Positions 31,220-40,522 of a stretch of DNA of 64,000 bases are shown here, piece by piece; position 1 is the first letter of the stretch; each line of letters opens with the position of its first letter. Origin of the DNA: Deltaproteobacteria bacterium HGW-Deltaproteobacteria-15 (GTDB lineage Bacteria > Desulfobacterota > DSM-4660 > Desulfatiglandales > HGW-15); assembly GCA_002840535.1 (NCBI GenBank), contig PHBH01000021.1:23499-87498 (forward strand), read 5' to 3'. The notes under the pieces are model-generated. The model was not told where the DNA came from, did no database searches, and worked only from the letters and a program-made list of their open reading frames with translations. The translations under genes were made by a program, and so were the position numbers.

Positions 31220-32827
31220 ATGAAGAAAATGAGGACAGAGGGACAGAGTGATTTCAGTATGAATCGAAGAGATATGTTGAAAGTCATGGGAGCAGGGGCA
31301 CTCCTCGCAATGCTCCCCGGCTACGGCCTGGGAGGAAGCGCTTCGGCGTTTTCTCCTTCCAAAGGTCAGGGGCTGATCTTTTTGGTGGGAGATGGGATGC
31401 CTCTAGGCGTGATCAAGGGGATGCATGAAATCAGGACCAGGATTTATGGGGACAAGGATTCGATTTTCTACTCCAGGATGAAGGATGTTCGCTCAGCGCT
31501 TGGGCACGCGTCCACACATAGCCTCTCCAGCGTAGTAACAGACTCCGCGCCCGGGTCTGTGGCCTGGTCAACCGGATCCAAGACCTCCAACAAGCTGCTT
31601 GCTTCCCTGCCTGATGGCCGGCCTCTTAGGACGATCATGGAACTTCTCAAGGATCGCGGGTATGCGTGCGGCCTCGTCACTACCGCGAGGGTGACCCATG
31701 CAACCCCGGCCGCATGGGTTTCGCACCAGATGGACAGGGACAAAGAAGATCAAATCGCCCTGGACTACCTGAAATTCAAACCGGATGTACTGCTCGGGGG
31801 TGGAAGCAAGCATTTTGCCCCCTCCGCGAGAAAGGACGGCAAAGACCTCTTCAAGGCCTTTTCCGATGCGGGTTACGATGTGATCAAGGAGAGGGCAAGC
31901 CTTCTTGCTTATGAGGGACTCACCTCCCAGAAACCGCTGCTGGGCACGTTTGCCTCCTCGCATCTGGATTATTACCTGGATCGAACCAACCAGTTTGAAC
32001 TGGGAAACAAAGAGCCTGCTCTTCCGGAGATGACGAGGATTGCTCTCCAGAAACTGTCCAGACACCCCAAGGGCTTCATTCTGCAGGTGGAAGCGGGGAG
32101 GATAGACCACGCCAATCACAACAACGACGCATGGGCAGCGATTCAGGATACGTACGAGCTGGATCTGACCCTGTCGGTAGTCGAAGAATTCCTTAGAGAG
32201 AATCCCAAGACTCTTGTCATCGTTGCTTCGGATCACGGCACCGGATGCTTTGGCATCAATGGCACAGGGCCCGAATATAACGACTCCACAGAGGCGCTGA
32301 AGAAGTATCAGCCGATCAAGGCGTCCTTGGAGTACATCAAGAAAAAGATGAAGAAGGAGGCCTCTCCGGCGGAGATCAAGGATGTTTTCGAACACTTTAC
32401 CACTTACAGGATTTCGGACGAAGAGGCAGCTTTGATCTCCAAATCCAGGCAGCAGGAATTCAGACTCCAGCACGGAGATTATGTCGTTCAACCTGAATCG
32501 ACCATGGGGAGGATCCTGGCCCATAGCATCTATGAAAAGGTTTGGCAGATTTTCTGGGACGGGAAGGCCATCCTCAGGAGGGGAAACGTGGGATTCACCT
32601 CCTCGCACCATACGGCGGAAGACCAGATCGTTCTTGCTTACGGCCATAGGGCGAGAGAACTCGGTCTGGGGAGGCAAGTGGACAACACATATCTGTTCAC
32701 CGCGATGTGCAAGTTCTTCGGCATCCAATACAAGAACCCGACCATGACAGAGGAGGAGGCGAAGCCCTTGATCAAAACCGCATCCATGAGAGACTGGGAA
32801 AGGCATATGGAGATGCATATCGCGTAA
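31220..32827 (+). CDS. phoA: Tat-exported alkaline phosphatase
   Basis: A 535-residue periplasmic phosphomonoesterase of the PhoA superfamily. The N-terminus has a Tat signal (NRRDMLKVMGAGALLAML...). Metal and nucleophile blocks: IFLVGDGMPLGVI (first Asp), VVTDSAPGSVAWSTGSKT with the nucleophile Ser in TDSA, QVEAGRIDHANHNND, VIVASDHGTG and GFTSSHHTAEDQIV (Zn histidines). AAGGAGG ends 7 bp before ATG 31220; ATG 31214 is too close to the site. The position after the TRAP operon carries no clear functional link. Possibly induced by phosphate limitation, but no Pho box is recognised. Confidence 0.9.
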   Translation: MKKMRTEGQSDFSMNRRDMLKVMGAGALLAMLPGYGLGGSASAFSPSKGQGLIFLVGDGMPLGVIKGMHEIRTRIYGDKDSIFYSRMKDVRSALGHASTHSLSSVVTDSAPGSVAWSTGSKTSNKLLASLPDGRPLRTIMELLKDRGYACGLVTTARVTHATPAAWVSHQMDRDKEDQIALDYLKFKPDVLLGGGSKHFAPSARKDGKDLFKAFSDAGYDVIKERASLLAYEGLTSQKPLLGTFASSHLDYYLDRTNQFELGNKEPALPEMTRIALQKLSRHPKGFILQVEAGRIDHANHNNDAWAAIQDTYELDLTLSVVEEFLRENPKTLVIVASDHGTGCFGINGTGPEYNDSTEALKKYQPIKASLEYIKKKMKKEASPAEIKDVFEHFTTYRISDEEAALISKSRQQEFRLQHGDYVVQPESTMGRILAHSIYEKVWQIFWDGKAILRRGNVGFTSSHHTAEDQIVLAYGHRARELGLGRQVDNTYLFTAMCKFFGIQYKNPTMTEEEAKPLIKTASMRDWERHMEMHIA

Positions 32828-33018
32828 ATCCCGGGCACTGAAGAGTCTGCCAGAAAAAGAGGGACACGATTATGCCGTGGACCAATATGCATATCCCTTT
32901 GCAGCAGGACCAACGCCAATGCACGGTCCCGGTTTTCTGGATAACCGAAATTCGTTCTTTGATGTCTTCTGGATCGATGGCGCGAGGCAGGGAGTCGGAT
33001 ATAGAGACCCGTAGCGGA

Positions 33019-33510
33019 TTACCTCTTCAAAGCGGAAAAAGGACACATAACCGAAGCCCATACAAAACGAAGGCGGGTGAAGGTGTACCCGTAGATGAGG
33101 GTGAGAATCAATCCCGCATAGTAATTCTGGTCGGCTTTCGGTGCGGCAATGACCGTCATCGCCACGATCCCTGCTCCCGCAAGGGTGACGAGTGAAGCCA
33201 TTGATGGCTGCGCTATCTTTTCAGAATAGCGCGTGTAGGTCCCGATCAGGACGAGCACCCCGAAAGGGACGACGCAGACATATCGGATGAACCAGAGCTT
33301 GAGCTTGGCCTCGGGGAGGATCCAGGCGTCGAGCAGACCGAAAAACCCGTACAACATCATGCCGAGCACAAGGGCGATGCGTATCTGGGGCAAGCTCAAC
33401 CTGGTGTAGCTGTGCTGACACTCCTTTTCGAATTCTTCGGGAAAGGAGAGGGTGAGCCAGTTGATTTTTACTTTGCTGTGGTCTTCCGAGGACAAGTACA
33501 CCTTCCGCAC
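33019..33510 (-). pseudogene. truncated membrane sensor domain of an adenylate/guanylate cyclase-type protein
   Basis: A 163-codon remnant. SFPEEFEKECQHSYTRLSLPQIRIALVLGMMLYGFFGLLDAWILPE (quoted in pieces: LPQIRIALVLGMMLYGFFG, LLDAWILPEAKLKLWFIRYV) and the later TYTRYSEKIAQPSMASLV and YYAGLILTLIYGYTFTRLRF match the N-terminal multi-helix domain found in some bacterial cyclase proteins. It stops abruptly after RLRFVWAS with a foreign tail, and no catalytic domain follows, so it is a truncated gene. GTG 33510 is a plausible start. Read-through into the tRNA gene makes the frame look longer. Confidence 0.6.
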
Positions 33511-33517
33511 TGACAGC

Positions 33518-33546
33518 AACGCCGGGGAGAACCCCGGCGTTTTTTT
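33518..33546 (+). terminator. strong plus-strand intrinsic terminator with no obvious upstream gene
   Basis: AACGCCGGGG and CCCCGGCGTT form a perfect 10-bp stem around AGAA, followed by seven T residues on the plus strand. The nearest plus-strand gene ends about 690 bp upstream, so it looks orphaned, between the truncated cyclase and tRNA-Val. Confidence 0.75.
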
Positions 33547-33565
33547 CTTTGTCTGCGATTCAAGG

Positions 33566-33640
33566 TGGTGGGCGGTACAGGATTTGAACCTGCGACTTCC
33601 ACCGTGTGAGGATGGCACTCTCCCGCTGAGTTAACCGCCC
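33566..33640 (-). tRNA. tRNA-Val (anticodon CAC)
   Basis: Complete cloverleaf on the minus strand: acceptor GGGCGGT pairs with ACCGCCC, the anticodon stem CCATC/GGTGG holds loop CTCACAC with anticodon CAC (reads GTG, Val), and the T-arm is GCAGGTTCAAATCCTGT. The discriminator A and the encoded CCA end are present. Confidence 0.93.
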
Positions 33641-33699
33641 ATGATTTCAAAAGTGCTTAATCTTGATACATCAAACCCGGATCTATGTAAACAGGAATT

Positions 33700-34530
33700 T
33701 TACCCTTCCAGGCCGACCAGCCGTTTGAGCGATTCGACCTCATCCGTTTCAAGAAACCGGTAGGCGCCTACCTTCAGGTTTCCCAGTTCCAGCGAACCGA
33801 AGCCCGTTCTCAACAGGTGAATGACCTTGTGTCCGGCGGCCTCCACCATGCGGCGCACCATTCTGGATCTTCCCCGGGTAATGGTCATACGGATCATGCT
33901 CCTTCCTGCGCTCCTCTGGATGGAAGTCACCTTGGAAGGGCCGCTGAAGCCGTCCTCCAAAACCACTCCTTTTCTCAGGCTGTCGAGGGATTCATTCGAA
34001 ATGGAGCCCTCTACCGTCACCTTATAGGTTCTCGGGACATGATACCGGGGATGGGCAAGCCTGTGGGCGAGGTCCCCGTCGTTCGTGAGGATGAGAAGAC
34101 CCATGGTGTCGAAGTCAAGCCTGCCTACCGGGTAAACCCTTTCTCCGACTCCCTTGACCAGATCCGAAACTACCGGTCTTTTCTCCGGATCACGGAGGGA
34201 AGAGACAACACCGAAGGGCTTGTTCAGGAGGATGTAGATTCGCTCGGAGGGCTTGCGCACATCCCGGCCATCCAGCTTGATGTTGTCTTCCCCCCAAACG
34301 GCGCGGGTTCCGGGTTCGCGCACCTGCTTTCCGTTCACCGTCACTCTTCCCGCCTGGATAAGCTCGTCCGCCTTTCTTCTGGACGCTGCCCCTGCAAGGG
34401 AGAGAATCCTATTCAGTCTCAGGCTCTGGGACGGGTAGGGCGCCGTCGGGGGCGGACTGCTGATCCTGCTGCTCGCTTGCGGAGTCGTCTTCCGGGACCG
34501 GCCCGGCTTCCTGTCGCGCTTTTTCACCAT
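33700..34530 (-). CDS. rluB: RsuA/RluB-family pseudouridine synthase
   Basis: A 276-residue enzyme isomerising a uridine in ribosomal RNA. An N-terminal S4 RNA-binding domain (LRLNRILSLAGAASRRKADELIQAGRVTVNG) precedes the catalytic domain with the family motif VGRLDFDTMGLLILTNDG, whose Asp is catalytic, and the later TRGRSRMVRRMVEAAGHKV. I choose ATG 34530 (AGGAGG about 12 bp upstream), giving a basic, Pro/Ser-rich tail before the S4 domain. This start lies 122 bp inside scpB in another frame. The target base (23S or 16S) cannot be read with certainty. Confidence 0.88.
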   Translation of the reverse strand: MVKKRDRKPGRSRKTTPQASSRISSPPPTAPYPSQSLRLNRILSLAGAASRRKADELIQAGRVTVNGKQVREPGTRAVWGEDNIKLDGRDVRKPSERIYILLNKPFGVVSSLRDPEKRPVVSDLVKGVGERVYPVGRLDFDTMGLLILTNDGDLAHRLAHPRYHVPRTYKVTVEGSISNESLDSLRKGVVLEDGFSGPSKVTSIQRSAGRSMIRMTITRGRSRMVRRMVEAAGHKVIHLLRTGFGSLELGNLKVGAYRFLETDEVESLKRLVGLEG

Positions 34531-35113
34531 TTGCCGGGGGCTCCTCCTGTGCTGCGGGCTGTTGTACCTGCGCAGACTGCTCGAATTCGTCTGTCCCGAG
34601 AGCCTTGATCTCCTTGATCTTGGGAAGTGAATCGAGATCCTTGAGATCAAACACCTCCAGGAACTTCTTGGAGGTTCCATAAATAAGGGGTCTTCCGGGC
34701 AGGTTCTTTCTTCCGACAATTCGGATCAGCTCCCTTTCCAGAAGCATTTTCATGATGCCCCCTGAGTCCACTCCCCTCAAACGCTCTACCTCCTGGCGGA
34801 GAACGGGCTGCTTGTAGGCGACGATTGCCAGAGTCTCGAGTGCCGCTCGGGAGAGCCTGCTGGGGGAGCTCTGGTACATTGTCAGGATGTAAGGGCCGTA
34901 TTCGGAATGGCTCCTGAACTGGAAAGCGTCGGCAACTTCCTTCAGGCCGAAGCTGCGGCCGAACGCCTCGTACTCGTATTTCAGAACTCGCAGGGCGCTC
35001 GTGATCTCCTGGAGTTTCACGTCCGGAAGCACCGCGTGGATGTCTTTTGCGGTGAGGGGCTTGTCCGACGCAAAGAGCAGCGCCTCCACGATGAGCTTTA
35101 ATGACTTAACCAT
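34409..35113 (-). CDS. scpB: segregation and condensation protein B
   Basis: A 234-residue partner of ScpA and SMC in the bacterial condensin. Two winged-helix domains: IVEALLFASDKPLTAKDIHAVL at the N-terminus and LSRAALETLAIVAYKQPVLRQEVERLRGVDSGGIMKMLLERELIRIVGRKNLPGRPLIYGTSKKFLEVF (quoted in pieces) in the family core. The last 50 residues are an acidic, disordered tail (QEEPPANGEKARQEAG). ATG 35113 overlaps the scpA stop by 8 bp, as usual for this pair. The 3' end overlaps the rluB-like gene. Confidence 0.93.
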   Translation of the reverse strand: MVKSLKLIVEALLFASDKPLTAKDIHAVLPDVKLQEITSALRVLKYEYEAFGRSFGLKEVADAFQFRSHSEYGPYILTMYQSSPSRLSRAALETLAIVAYKQPVLRQEVERLRGVDSGGIMKMLLERELIRIVGRKNLPGRPLIYGTSKKFLEVFDLKDLDSLPKIKEIKALGTDEFEQSAQVQQPAAQEEPPANGEKARQEAGPVPEDDSASEQQDQQSAPDGALPVPEPETE

Positions 35114-35858
35114 CTTCCTGTTCCTCACTGAGGTGGAGTTCAATCCGGATTTCTCCTAGAGGTCCGGTCTGAAACACCCTTACGAGTCCCATCTGGACCA
35201 GCTCCAGAACCGCCAGAAACGTCGCAATGAACTCCGGAATCGCCCTGTCAGAGGCAAAAAGATCCATGAAGGTATGCGCCACTCCTTCCCTCAGGCTCTC
35301 CAGAATGAAATCCATCTTGTCCTTGACCGACCATTGTTCGACCTGGAACCGGATCTGTGCGTCCGGGACCCTTTGCTCCAGCACCCTCTTGAATGCATCC
35401 ATAAGCTGGAAGAGGTTGACTCTGAGAAGGGGCTCTTCTCCGCCGAACTGGCCGGAAAGGTCCGTGGAAGAAAGGCGAGGGAATACATCCCGTCCCAGAA
35501 GCGGCCTTTCGGAAAGCTCGCTTGCGAGCTCCTTCAGCCTCATGTACTCCAAAAGGGGGCGGGTAATCTCGTCCCGTGGATCTTCGCCTTCTTCGTCATC
35601 TCCGCTTTGAGGCAGAAGCATCCTCGACTTGATGTGCACGAGGGTGGAGGCCATGACGAGGAAATCGCCGGCCAGAGAGACGTTCAATGCCTTCATCAAG
35701 TCCAGATACTGAAGGTACTGATCGGTGATCACGGCAATCGGGATATCGAAGATATCCACCTCGTTTTTCCTGATAAGGTGGAGGAGGAGATCCAGCGGGC
35801 CTTCGAAGATCTCCAATTTTACTTCATATTCGTCCGATTTGCCTGCGGTTTGATCCAT
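35106..35858 (-). CDS. scpA: segregation and condensation protein A
   Basis: A 250-residue kleisin bridging the SMC ATPase heads. The N-terminal kleisin domain begins YEVKLEIFEGPLDLLLHLIRKNEVDIFDIPIAVITDQYLQYLD (quoted in pieces) and the C-terminal winged helix contains RAIPEFIATFLAVLELVQMGLVRVFQ. The linker is acidic. It forms a translationally coupled pair with scpB and follows the nucleotidyltransferase gene by 11 bp. Confidence 0.95.
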   Translation of the reverse strand: MDQTAGKSDEYEVKLEIFEGPLDLLLHLIRKNEVDIFDIPIAVITDQYLQYLDLMKALNVSLAGDFLVMASTLVHIKSRMLLPQSGDDEEGEDPRDEITRPLLEYMRLKELASELSERPLLGRDVFPRLSSTDLSGQFGGEEPLLRVNLFQLMDAFKRVLEQRVPDAQIRFQVEQWSVKDKMDFILESLREGVAHTFMDLFASDRAIPEFIATFLAVLELVQMGLVRVFQTGPLGEIRIELHLSEEQEDG

Positions 35859-35869
35859 AAGGTTCTCGC

Positions 35870-38554
35870 TTAGAATCTGTTACCGAACCGATTCCTCACA
35901 TACTGTACTTCGTCTTCCCTCGTGTTTACCTCTCCCTCCAGCCGCGCCTTCAGAAGAGTATCCAGGATCTGCTTGTAAAGCGGTCCGGGCTGCATCCCCA
36001 TGTTCTTCAGATCTCTTCCTCTAAGAATAGTTCTCGTTCCCTTCAATTTGGTGAAATAAGTCGAGATGTTTCTCTTCAACTTTTGGCTCTTCGATCTCGC
36101 CATGCTGTAGAGCAACGTTTCATTATCATACTGGGAAAGCAATGTGTAGAGGGAATGGTTATCCTCGTCTTGAAGCCGTTCGATCTGCTCCAGAGTCTGA
36201 GATAATCCGAACCTCGGTTTGATCAGGCTCTGTTCTTCAGAATGGCCGAGCTGCAGCCTCTCTGCGAGTTCCTTGAGGCCCTCCTGATCAACCCCGGAGG
36301 TGAGACCGTGCCAGTACACTTTCCAGGGATCATAGCTTTCACCCAGGTAGAGGAGATTGAACCAGGAAAGCACCCCTTTGATCTCCTCCATGACTGCGCT
36401 CATCTCGGGCGTGAGCTTCAGCCGGGGCGAGATGACCGTCAGGAGGTCGAATTCACTCATCCTCTGGATGGCCTTGAAAGGTTCCTGTTCGGTAAGGATG
36501 AGTTTCAGTTCCAGGAAGAGCCTCCGGCCGGAGACACCCTTGAAGGAATTGATAGAGACCGCATTTTTCATGAGAGAAAGTGTGAGTTTTCCGATCTTGA
36601 AGCCGAACCGCTGCTCGAATCGTATGGCCCTTAGCACACGCGTGGGGTCTTCCACAAAGCTGAGGTTGTGGAGGACGCGAATGACCTTTTCCTTGGTATC
36701 CTTGACCCCTCCAAAATAATCGATCAACCCCCCGAAGTCCCTCTTGTTCAGTTTGATGGCCAGGGTGTTGATGGTAAAATCGCGCCTGTAGAGATCCATC
36801 TTCAGGGAGCTCTCCTCAACATTGGGCAAGGCCGCAGGGGAATCGTAGTATTCGATCCTTGCCGTGGCCACATCGATCTTGAAGCCGTCCGGGAAGATCA
36901 GAACGGCTGTGCCGAATTTCTGATGACTGCGCACCTTGATCCCATAGATCCTCGCGAATTCCTGAGCAAACCGGATCCCATCGCCCTCGATCACCACGTC
37001 GACGTCGAAGTTTTCCCTCACGAGGAGGAGGTCCCTCACGAAACCTCCCACCAGAAAAGCGTTGTAACCGAGTCCATCCGCGGCAGTTCCGAGATCCGCG
37101 AGAATCTTCGAGACCTTCCTGGGAAGTCGCTCTTTTAGAACGGCAGTCATGTTTTTGTGCCTTCGGAAGTGGGAGGCGTGTTTGGACTCGTAGAGAAAGT
37201 CGGGTATGACAGGGCCGCCCACCAGGATGTTCAGAAGATCCGTCCGGGTGATTACCCCCACAACCCTGTGGTCATCCACGACGGGTAGAATCCTGATTTT
37301 GTTCTCTATGATCAGTTCCTGGACATCTTTCAGGGATGCGTCGGGGCCCACAGTGGAGTATTCGATGCTGGTGTACTCCTTCACAGGGATCTCCCCGAGT
37401 CCGAAGTAGACCGCCTTTTCCACGATCTGCCTGGTGATATAGCCGGTCAGGTTCTCCTGTTCGTCAATGGACAGCAGCACGTTGATGTTGTACTTGGTCA
37501 TGATGTTGGCCGCTTCCTTGATACTCTGGGAAGGCCGGATCCGGATGACAGGGGAGGACATCATGTCCTTTGCCCTTTTCTGAGGAATGATTCGACTCCG
37601 CAGGAGGTTCTGAAGCGTTTTTTCAACCTGTATCAGAGTCTTCTTCCTGATGGTGGCGGACGCCGCATAGGGGTGGCCCCCCCCGCCGAAGGCAAGGGCG
37701 ATATCCGCCACGTTCACGTCCTCCCTTCTGCTCCTTGCCACCAGGTAGATCTTGTCTTCCATCTGGGCCAGGGCGAATATCACACTCAGGTTCTCCATCT
37801 CCATGAACTTGTGAACCAGCACGGCAAAGTCACCTATGTACTCCTCCCGGATCGCCTTCGCGATGACGACATCAACGCCGTTGATGGTGTGGGTCACGGC
37901 GGATTGTGTCAGGTCGTTCAAGAGCCACACCTGCTCGGATTTCAGTTCTCTGGTGAGCATGTCGCCGATCAGATTGAGGTTGGCGCCCTTTTCGATCAAC
38001 CACGCAGCCGCTATGAGATCTTCGGATCGGGTGGAGGAGAAGGTGAAGGAGCCCGTATCCTCATGGATGCCCAGACTCATGATCGTGGCCTCATCGGGGG
38101 TGATCGGAATCGATCTCTCCCTGATGATTTCCGTGAGGATGGCCGTAGTGGACCCGGAATGCCGGATCACTTCGAAATCCCCTCGAACATCATCCTCTGA
38201 GTCGGGGTGATGATCGTAGACATGGACCTCCACGCCTTTCCTGTTCACAAGCTCGGCGAACTTGCCGATCCGGTTTTTCTGCCGCGTGTCGACAAGAATG
38301 AGCCGCCTGACCGATTCAAAATCGATCTGCTTGATCCTGGCGAAGTTGAAGAGATAGGAGGTGGAGTAGAGAAAAAAATTCCGAAGGTTTTTTTCCTGGG
38401 AGCCCGGAAATACCAGAATAGCGCGGGGGTATAGCTTCTTTGCCGCAATCATCGAGGCAAGGGCATCGAAGTCGGCATTCAAATGGGTGGTGATCACCTC
38501 AACCTGCCGGCGTTCCCCTTTGGGCTCTTTCTCCTTTTCCGGCTCCTTTTCCAA
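35870..38554 (-). CDS. DHH-CBS-tRNA nucleotidyltransferase/poly(A) polymerase fusion
   Basis: An 894-residue three-part protein. Residues about 18-320: DHH/DHHA1 phosphoesterase domain (NADFDALASM, DHHPDSEDD, GGGGHPYAAS). About 327-440: two CBS motifs (AKDMMSSPVIRIRPSQSIKEAANIM; VKEYTSIEYSTVGPDASLKDV). About 480-890: class II nucleotidyltransferase with VGGFVRDLL, the metal DVDVV pair, RRDFTINTLA and EDPTRVLRAIRFEQRFG, then an RNA-binding helical part. This fusion is typical of deltaproteobacteria. Class II enzymes of this kind may be CC-adding, A-adding or poly(A) polymerases; which applies here cannot be decided from the sequence by eye. scpA follows 11 bp downstream. Confidence 0.9.
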   Translation of the reverse strand: MEKEPEKEKEPKGERRQVEVITTHLNADFDALASMIAAKKLYPRAILVFPGSQEKNLRNFFLYSTSYLFNFARIKQIDFESVRRLILVDTRQKNRIGKFAELVNRKGVEVHVYDHHPDSEDDVRGDFEVIRHSGSTTAILTEIIRERSIPITPDEATIMSLGIHEDTGSFTFSSTRSEDLIAAAWLIEKGANLNLIGDMLTRELKSEQVWLLNDLTQSAVTHTINGVDVVIAKAIREEYIGDFAVLVHKFMEMENLSVIFALAQMEDKIYLVARSRREDVNVADIALAFGGGGHPYAASATIRKKTLIQVEKTLQNLLRSRIIPQKRAKDMMSSPVIRIRPSQSIKEAANIMTKYNINVLLSIDEQENLTGYITRQIVEKAVYFGLGEIPVKEYTSIEYSTVGPDASLKDVQELIIENKIRILPVVDDHRVVGVITRTDLLNILVGGPVIPDFLYESKHASHFRRHKNMTAVLKERLPRKVSKILADLGTAADGLGYNAFLVGGFVRDLLLVRENFDVDVVIEGDGIRFAQEFARIYGIKVRSHQKFGTAVLIFPDGFKIDVATARIEYYDSPAALPNVEESSLKMDLYRRDFTINTLAIKLNKRDFGGLIDYFGGVKDTKEKVIRVLHNLSFVEDPTRVLRAIRFEQRFGFKIGKLTLSLMKNAVSINSFKGVSGRRLFLELKLILTEQEPFKAIQRMSEFDLLTVISPRLKLTPEMSAVMEEIKGVLSWFNLLYLGESYDPWKVYWHGLTSGVDQEGLKELAERLQLGHSEEQSLIKPRFGLSQTLEQIERLQDEDNHSLYTLLSQYDNETLLYSMARSKSQKLKRNISTYFTKLKGTRTILRGRDLKNMGMQPGPLYKQILDTLLKARLEGEVNTREDEVQYVRNRFGNRF

Positions 38555-38625
38555 TGTTATCCCCGCTCCTTCAAATGACGGATCATATCACACCGACATC
38601 GCCGCACGACATCCGGAATTTCAAG

Positions 38626-38663
38626 AAAAAAAGCCGGGCAGGAACAATGCGCCGGCTTTTTTT
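38626..38663 (-). terminator. terminator downstream of dksA-like gene
   Basis: AAAAAAAGCCGG and CCGGCTTTTTTT form a stem with a 14-nt loop; flanking A- and T-runs make it usable on both strands. It lies between the dksA-like gene and the nucleotidyltransferase gene. Confidence 0.75.
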
Positions 38664-38685
38664 CATGGGTGATGGAGAAGGTCGG

Positions 38686-39051
38686 CTACAGACCTTTGAC
38701 TTTTTCTTCCATCTCCTGCCTTTTCTTGCAATCGATGCAGAACGTCGTCACCGGTCTGGCAATCAGCCTGGCTTCGGAGATCTCCTCTCCGCACACCTCG
38801 CATATGCCGTATGTCCCGGTCTCAATTCTTTCTAGCGCTTCTTTGATCTTGCCGATGAGCTTTCTTTCCCGATCGCGTATCCTGAGAGTGAAGTTCCTGT
38901 CCGATTCCAGCGTGGCCCTGTCCGACGGATCCGGCATGTTTTCCTCTCGTGATGTCATCCCGCTCACGGTCTTGTTGGCTTCATGCAGAAGCTCGTCGAG
39001 CTTCTCATGAAGCAAGCCCCTGAAGTACTGGATTTTGGCGTCATTCATCAT
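38686..39051 (-). CDS. dksA: DksA/TraR-family RNA polymerase-binding protein
   Basis: A 121-residue coiled-coil protein with a C-terminal C4 zinc finger: CEVCGEEISEARLIARPVTTFCIDCKK (CX2C-X17-CX2C). A long helical hairpin forms the first 70 residues; acidic residues fall at its tip region (DPSDRATLESDRN), as in proteins that enter the polymerase secondary channel. ATG 39051 lies behind AAGGGAAGTAGGG; TTG 39069 overlaps the dnaJ stop but lacks a ribosome site. It is just downstream of dnaJ on the same strand. Confidence 0.88.
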   Translation of the reverse strand: MMNDAKIQYFRGLLHEKLDELLHEANKTVSGMTSREENMPDPSDRATLESDRNFTLRIRDRERKLIGKIKEALERIETGTYGICEVCGEEISEARLIARPVTTFCIDCKKRQEMEEKVKGL

Positions 39052-39065
39052 AACCCTACTTCCCT

Positions 39066-40175
39066 TCAAGCCTTCTTCAACTTGTCCCAGAATCCCTTGG
39101 TATTCTTGCGCTTGCTCGACTCCGTGGTCTTGCCGAACTCTTGAAGGAGTTCGCGCTGGCGCTGATTGAGTTTCTTGGGCACCTTCACATTGACTTTCAC
39201 GTAAAGGTCTCCTTTTCTATTTGTCTGAAGCAGCGGCATGCCAAAACCGTGCAGCTTCAGAACCTCGCCGGGCTGGGTCCCGGCGGGGATTTCAAGCTCC
39301 TGGCCCTGCTCGCTTCCAAGCACAGGAATCAGGACTTTGTCACCCAATGCAGCCTGTACAAAAGATATGGGGATCTCGCAATACAGGTGTTCTCCTTCCC
39401 TCACAAAAAAGGGATGGTCCTTCACATGAAGAATTACGAAAAGGTCTCCTCGGGGTCCGCCATTACCCCCCGGTTCGCCCTCTCCCTGGAGCCTTAGCTG
39501 CGAGCCGGTGTCCACACCGGCAGGGATCCTTACAGTGATCTTCCTCTCTATCTTGGTTTTTCCGGCCCCGCTGCATTCCTGGCATGGATCGGTGATGATT
39601 CTACCCTGTCCCTGGCAAGTGGGGCAGGTGGTGCTGATCTGAAAGAAGCCCTGGGTCCGCAGAATCTGTCCTCTTCCCTTGCATGTTTTGCATGCCTGGG
39701 GCTGAGTGCCTGGGGGCAACCCGGTGCCGCTACACTCTGAACAGACTTCCATCCTTCTGAAGTGGATCTCTTCCTCTCTGCCGGTCATGGCCTCCTCGAG
39801 GCTCAACTCGAGATCGTAACGGAGATTCTGGCCCTGCCTGGCCCTGCTCCTCCCCCTTGATCTCGTGCCGAATCCGAAGAAGTCCTCAAAGATATCTCCG
39901 AAGCTGCTGAAGATGTCGTCGAAACCGGAGAATCCGCGGAACCCGGTGCCGGCAAGGCCGTCGTGACCGAACTGATCGTAGATCTGCCTCTTCTCGGGAT
40001 TTCTCAGCACCTCATAAGCCTCGGCGGCTTCCTTGAAGCGCTCCTCAGCCTCTCCATCCCCCGGGTTCCTGTCCGGGTGATACTTCATCGCGAGCTTTCG
40101 ATACGCCTTTTTGATATCATCTTCCTCGGAGCTCCGAGATATCCCGAGAATTTCATAGTAATCCCTCTTCTGCAT
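39066..40175 (-). CDS. dnaJ: chaperone DnaJ
   Basis: A 369-residue Hsp40. J domain with the HPD motif ([17 protein letters not shown], residues about 28-44), a Gly/Phe region ([26 protein letters not shown]), four CxxCxGxG zinc repeats ([32 protein letters not shown]; about 145-210) and a C-terminal substrate domain. It stimulates DnaK ATPase. It sits 17 bp downstream of the rpoZ gene rather than next to dnaK in this window. Confidence 0.96.
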   Translation of the reverse strand: MQKRDYYEILGISRSSEEDDIKKAYRKLAMKYHPDRNPGDGEAEERFKEAAEAYEVLRNPEKRQIYDQFGHDGLAGTGFRGFSGFDDIFSSFGDIFEDFFGFGTRSRGRSRARQGQNLRYDLELSLEEAMTGREEEIHFRRMEVCSECSGTGLPPGTQPQACKTCKGRGQILRTQGFFQISTTCPTCQGQGRIITDPCQECSGAGKTKIERKITVRIPAGVDTGSQLRLQGEGEPGGNGGPRGDLFVILHVKDHPFFVREGEHLYCEIPISFVQAALGDKVLIPVLGSEQGQELEIPAGTQPGEVLKLHGFGMPLLQTNRKGDLYVKVNVKVPKKLNQRQRELLQEFGKTTESSKRKNTKGFWDKLKKA

Positions 40176-40192
40176 CGTAAATCCCCTCGCGA

Positions 40193-40522
40193 CTACTCGG
40201 TCGGACCTCCTTCCTCAGGCTCTTTCTTCTCCGTTTCCTCATTTGCTGCCGCGGCTTCCAACTTGTGCGCCTCTTCAGCTGTCGTCTCCGGAAGGAGTTC
40301 CGGTTGTTCGCCGGCTTCGACTGTCCGCAGGTCGGTTTTGTCTGACTTGAAAACCTTACCCGCTGCGATTTCCCTGAGGGAAACAACGATATCCTTGTTC
40401 TTTGAGGAGATCGTGGGTTCTGAGCCCTTCCTGAGCAGTCTGACCCGCTTCGCGGCCATGTGGATGAGGGTAAAGCGGTTGTTTACTTTGTTCAGGCAGT
40501 CTTCTATGGTAATTCGTGCCAT
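40193..40522 (-). CDS. rpoZ: RNA polymerase omega subunit
   Basis: A 109-residue omega subunit. The core [33 protein letters not shown] matches the family, followed by a variable strand region and an acidic disordered tail (about residues 60-109, Glu/Ala-rich), longer than in E. coli (91 residues). AAGGGGATCCCC precedes ATG 40522. It lies immediately before dnaJ on the same strand. Confidence 0.9.
   Translation of the reverse strand: MARITIEDCLNKVNNRFTLIHMAAKRVRLLRKGSEPTISSKNKDIVVSLREIAAGKVFKSDKTDLRTVEAGEQPELLPETTAEEAHKLEAAAANEETEKKEPEEGGPTE

Noticed and set aside
33511..33618. N-terminal extension of the cyclase fragment through tRNA-Val
   Set aside because: Those codons are the tRNA itself; translation of it is not credible, so the fragment is taken from GTG 33510.
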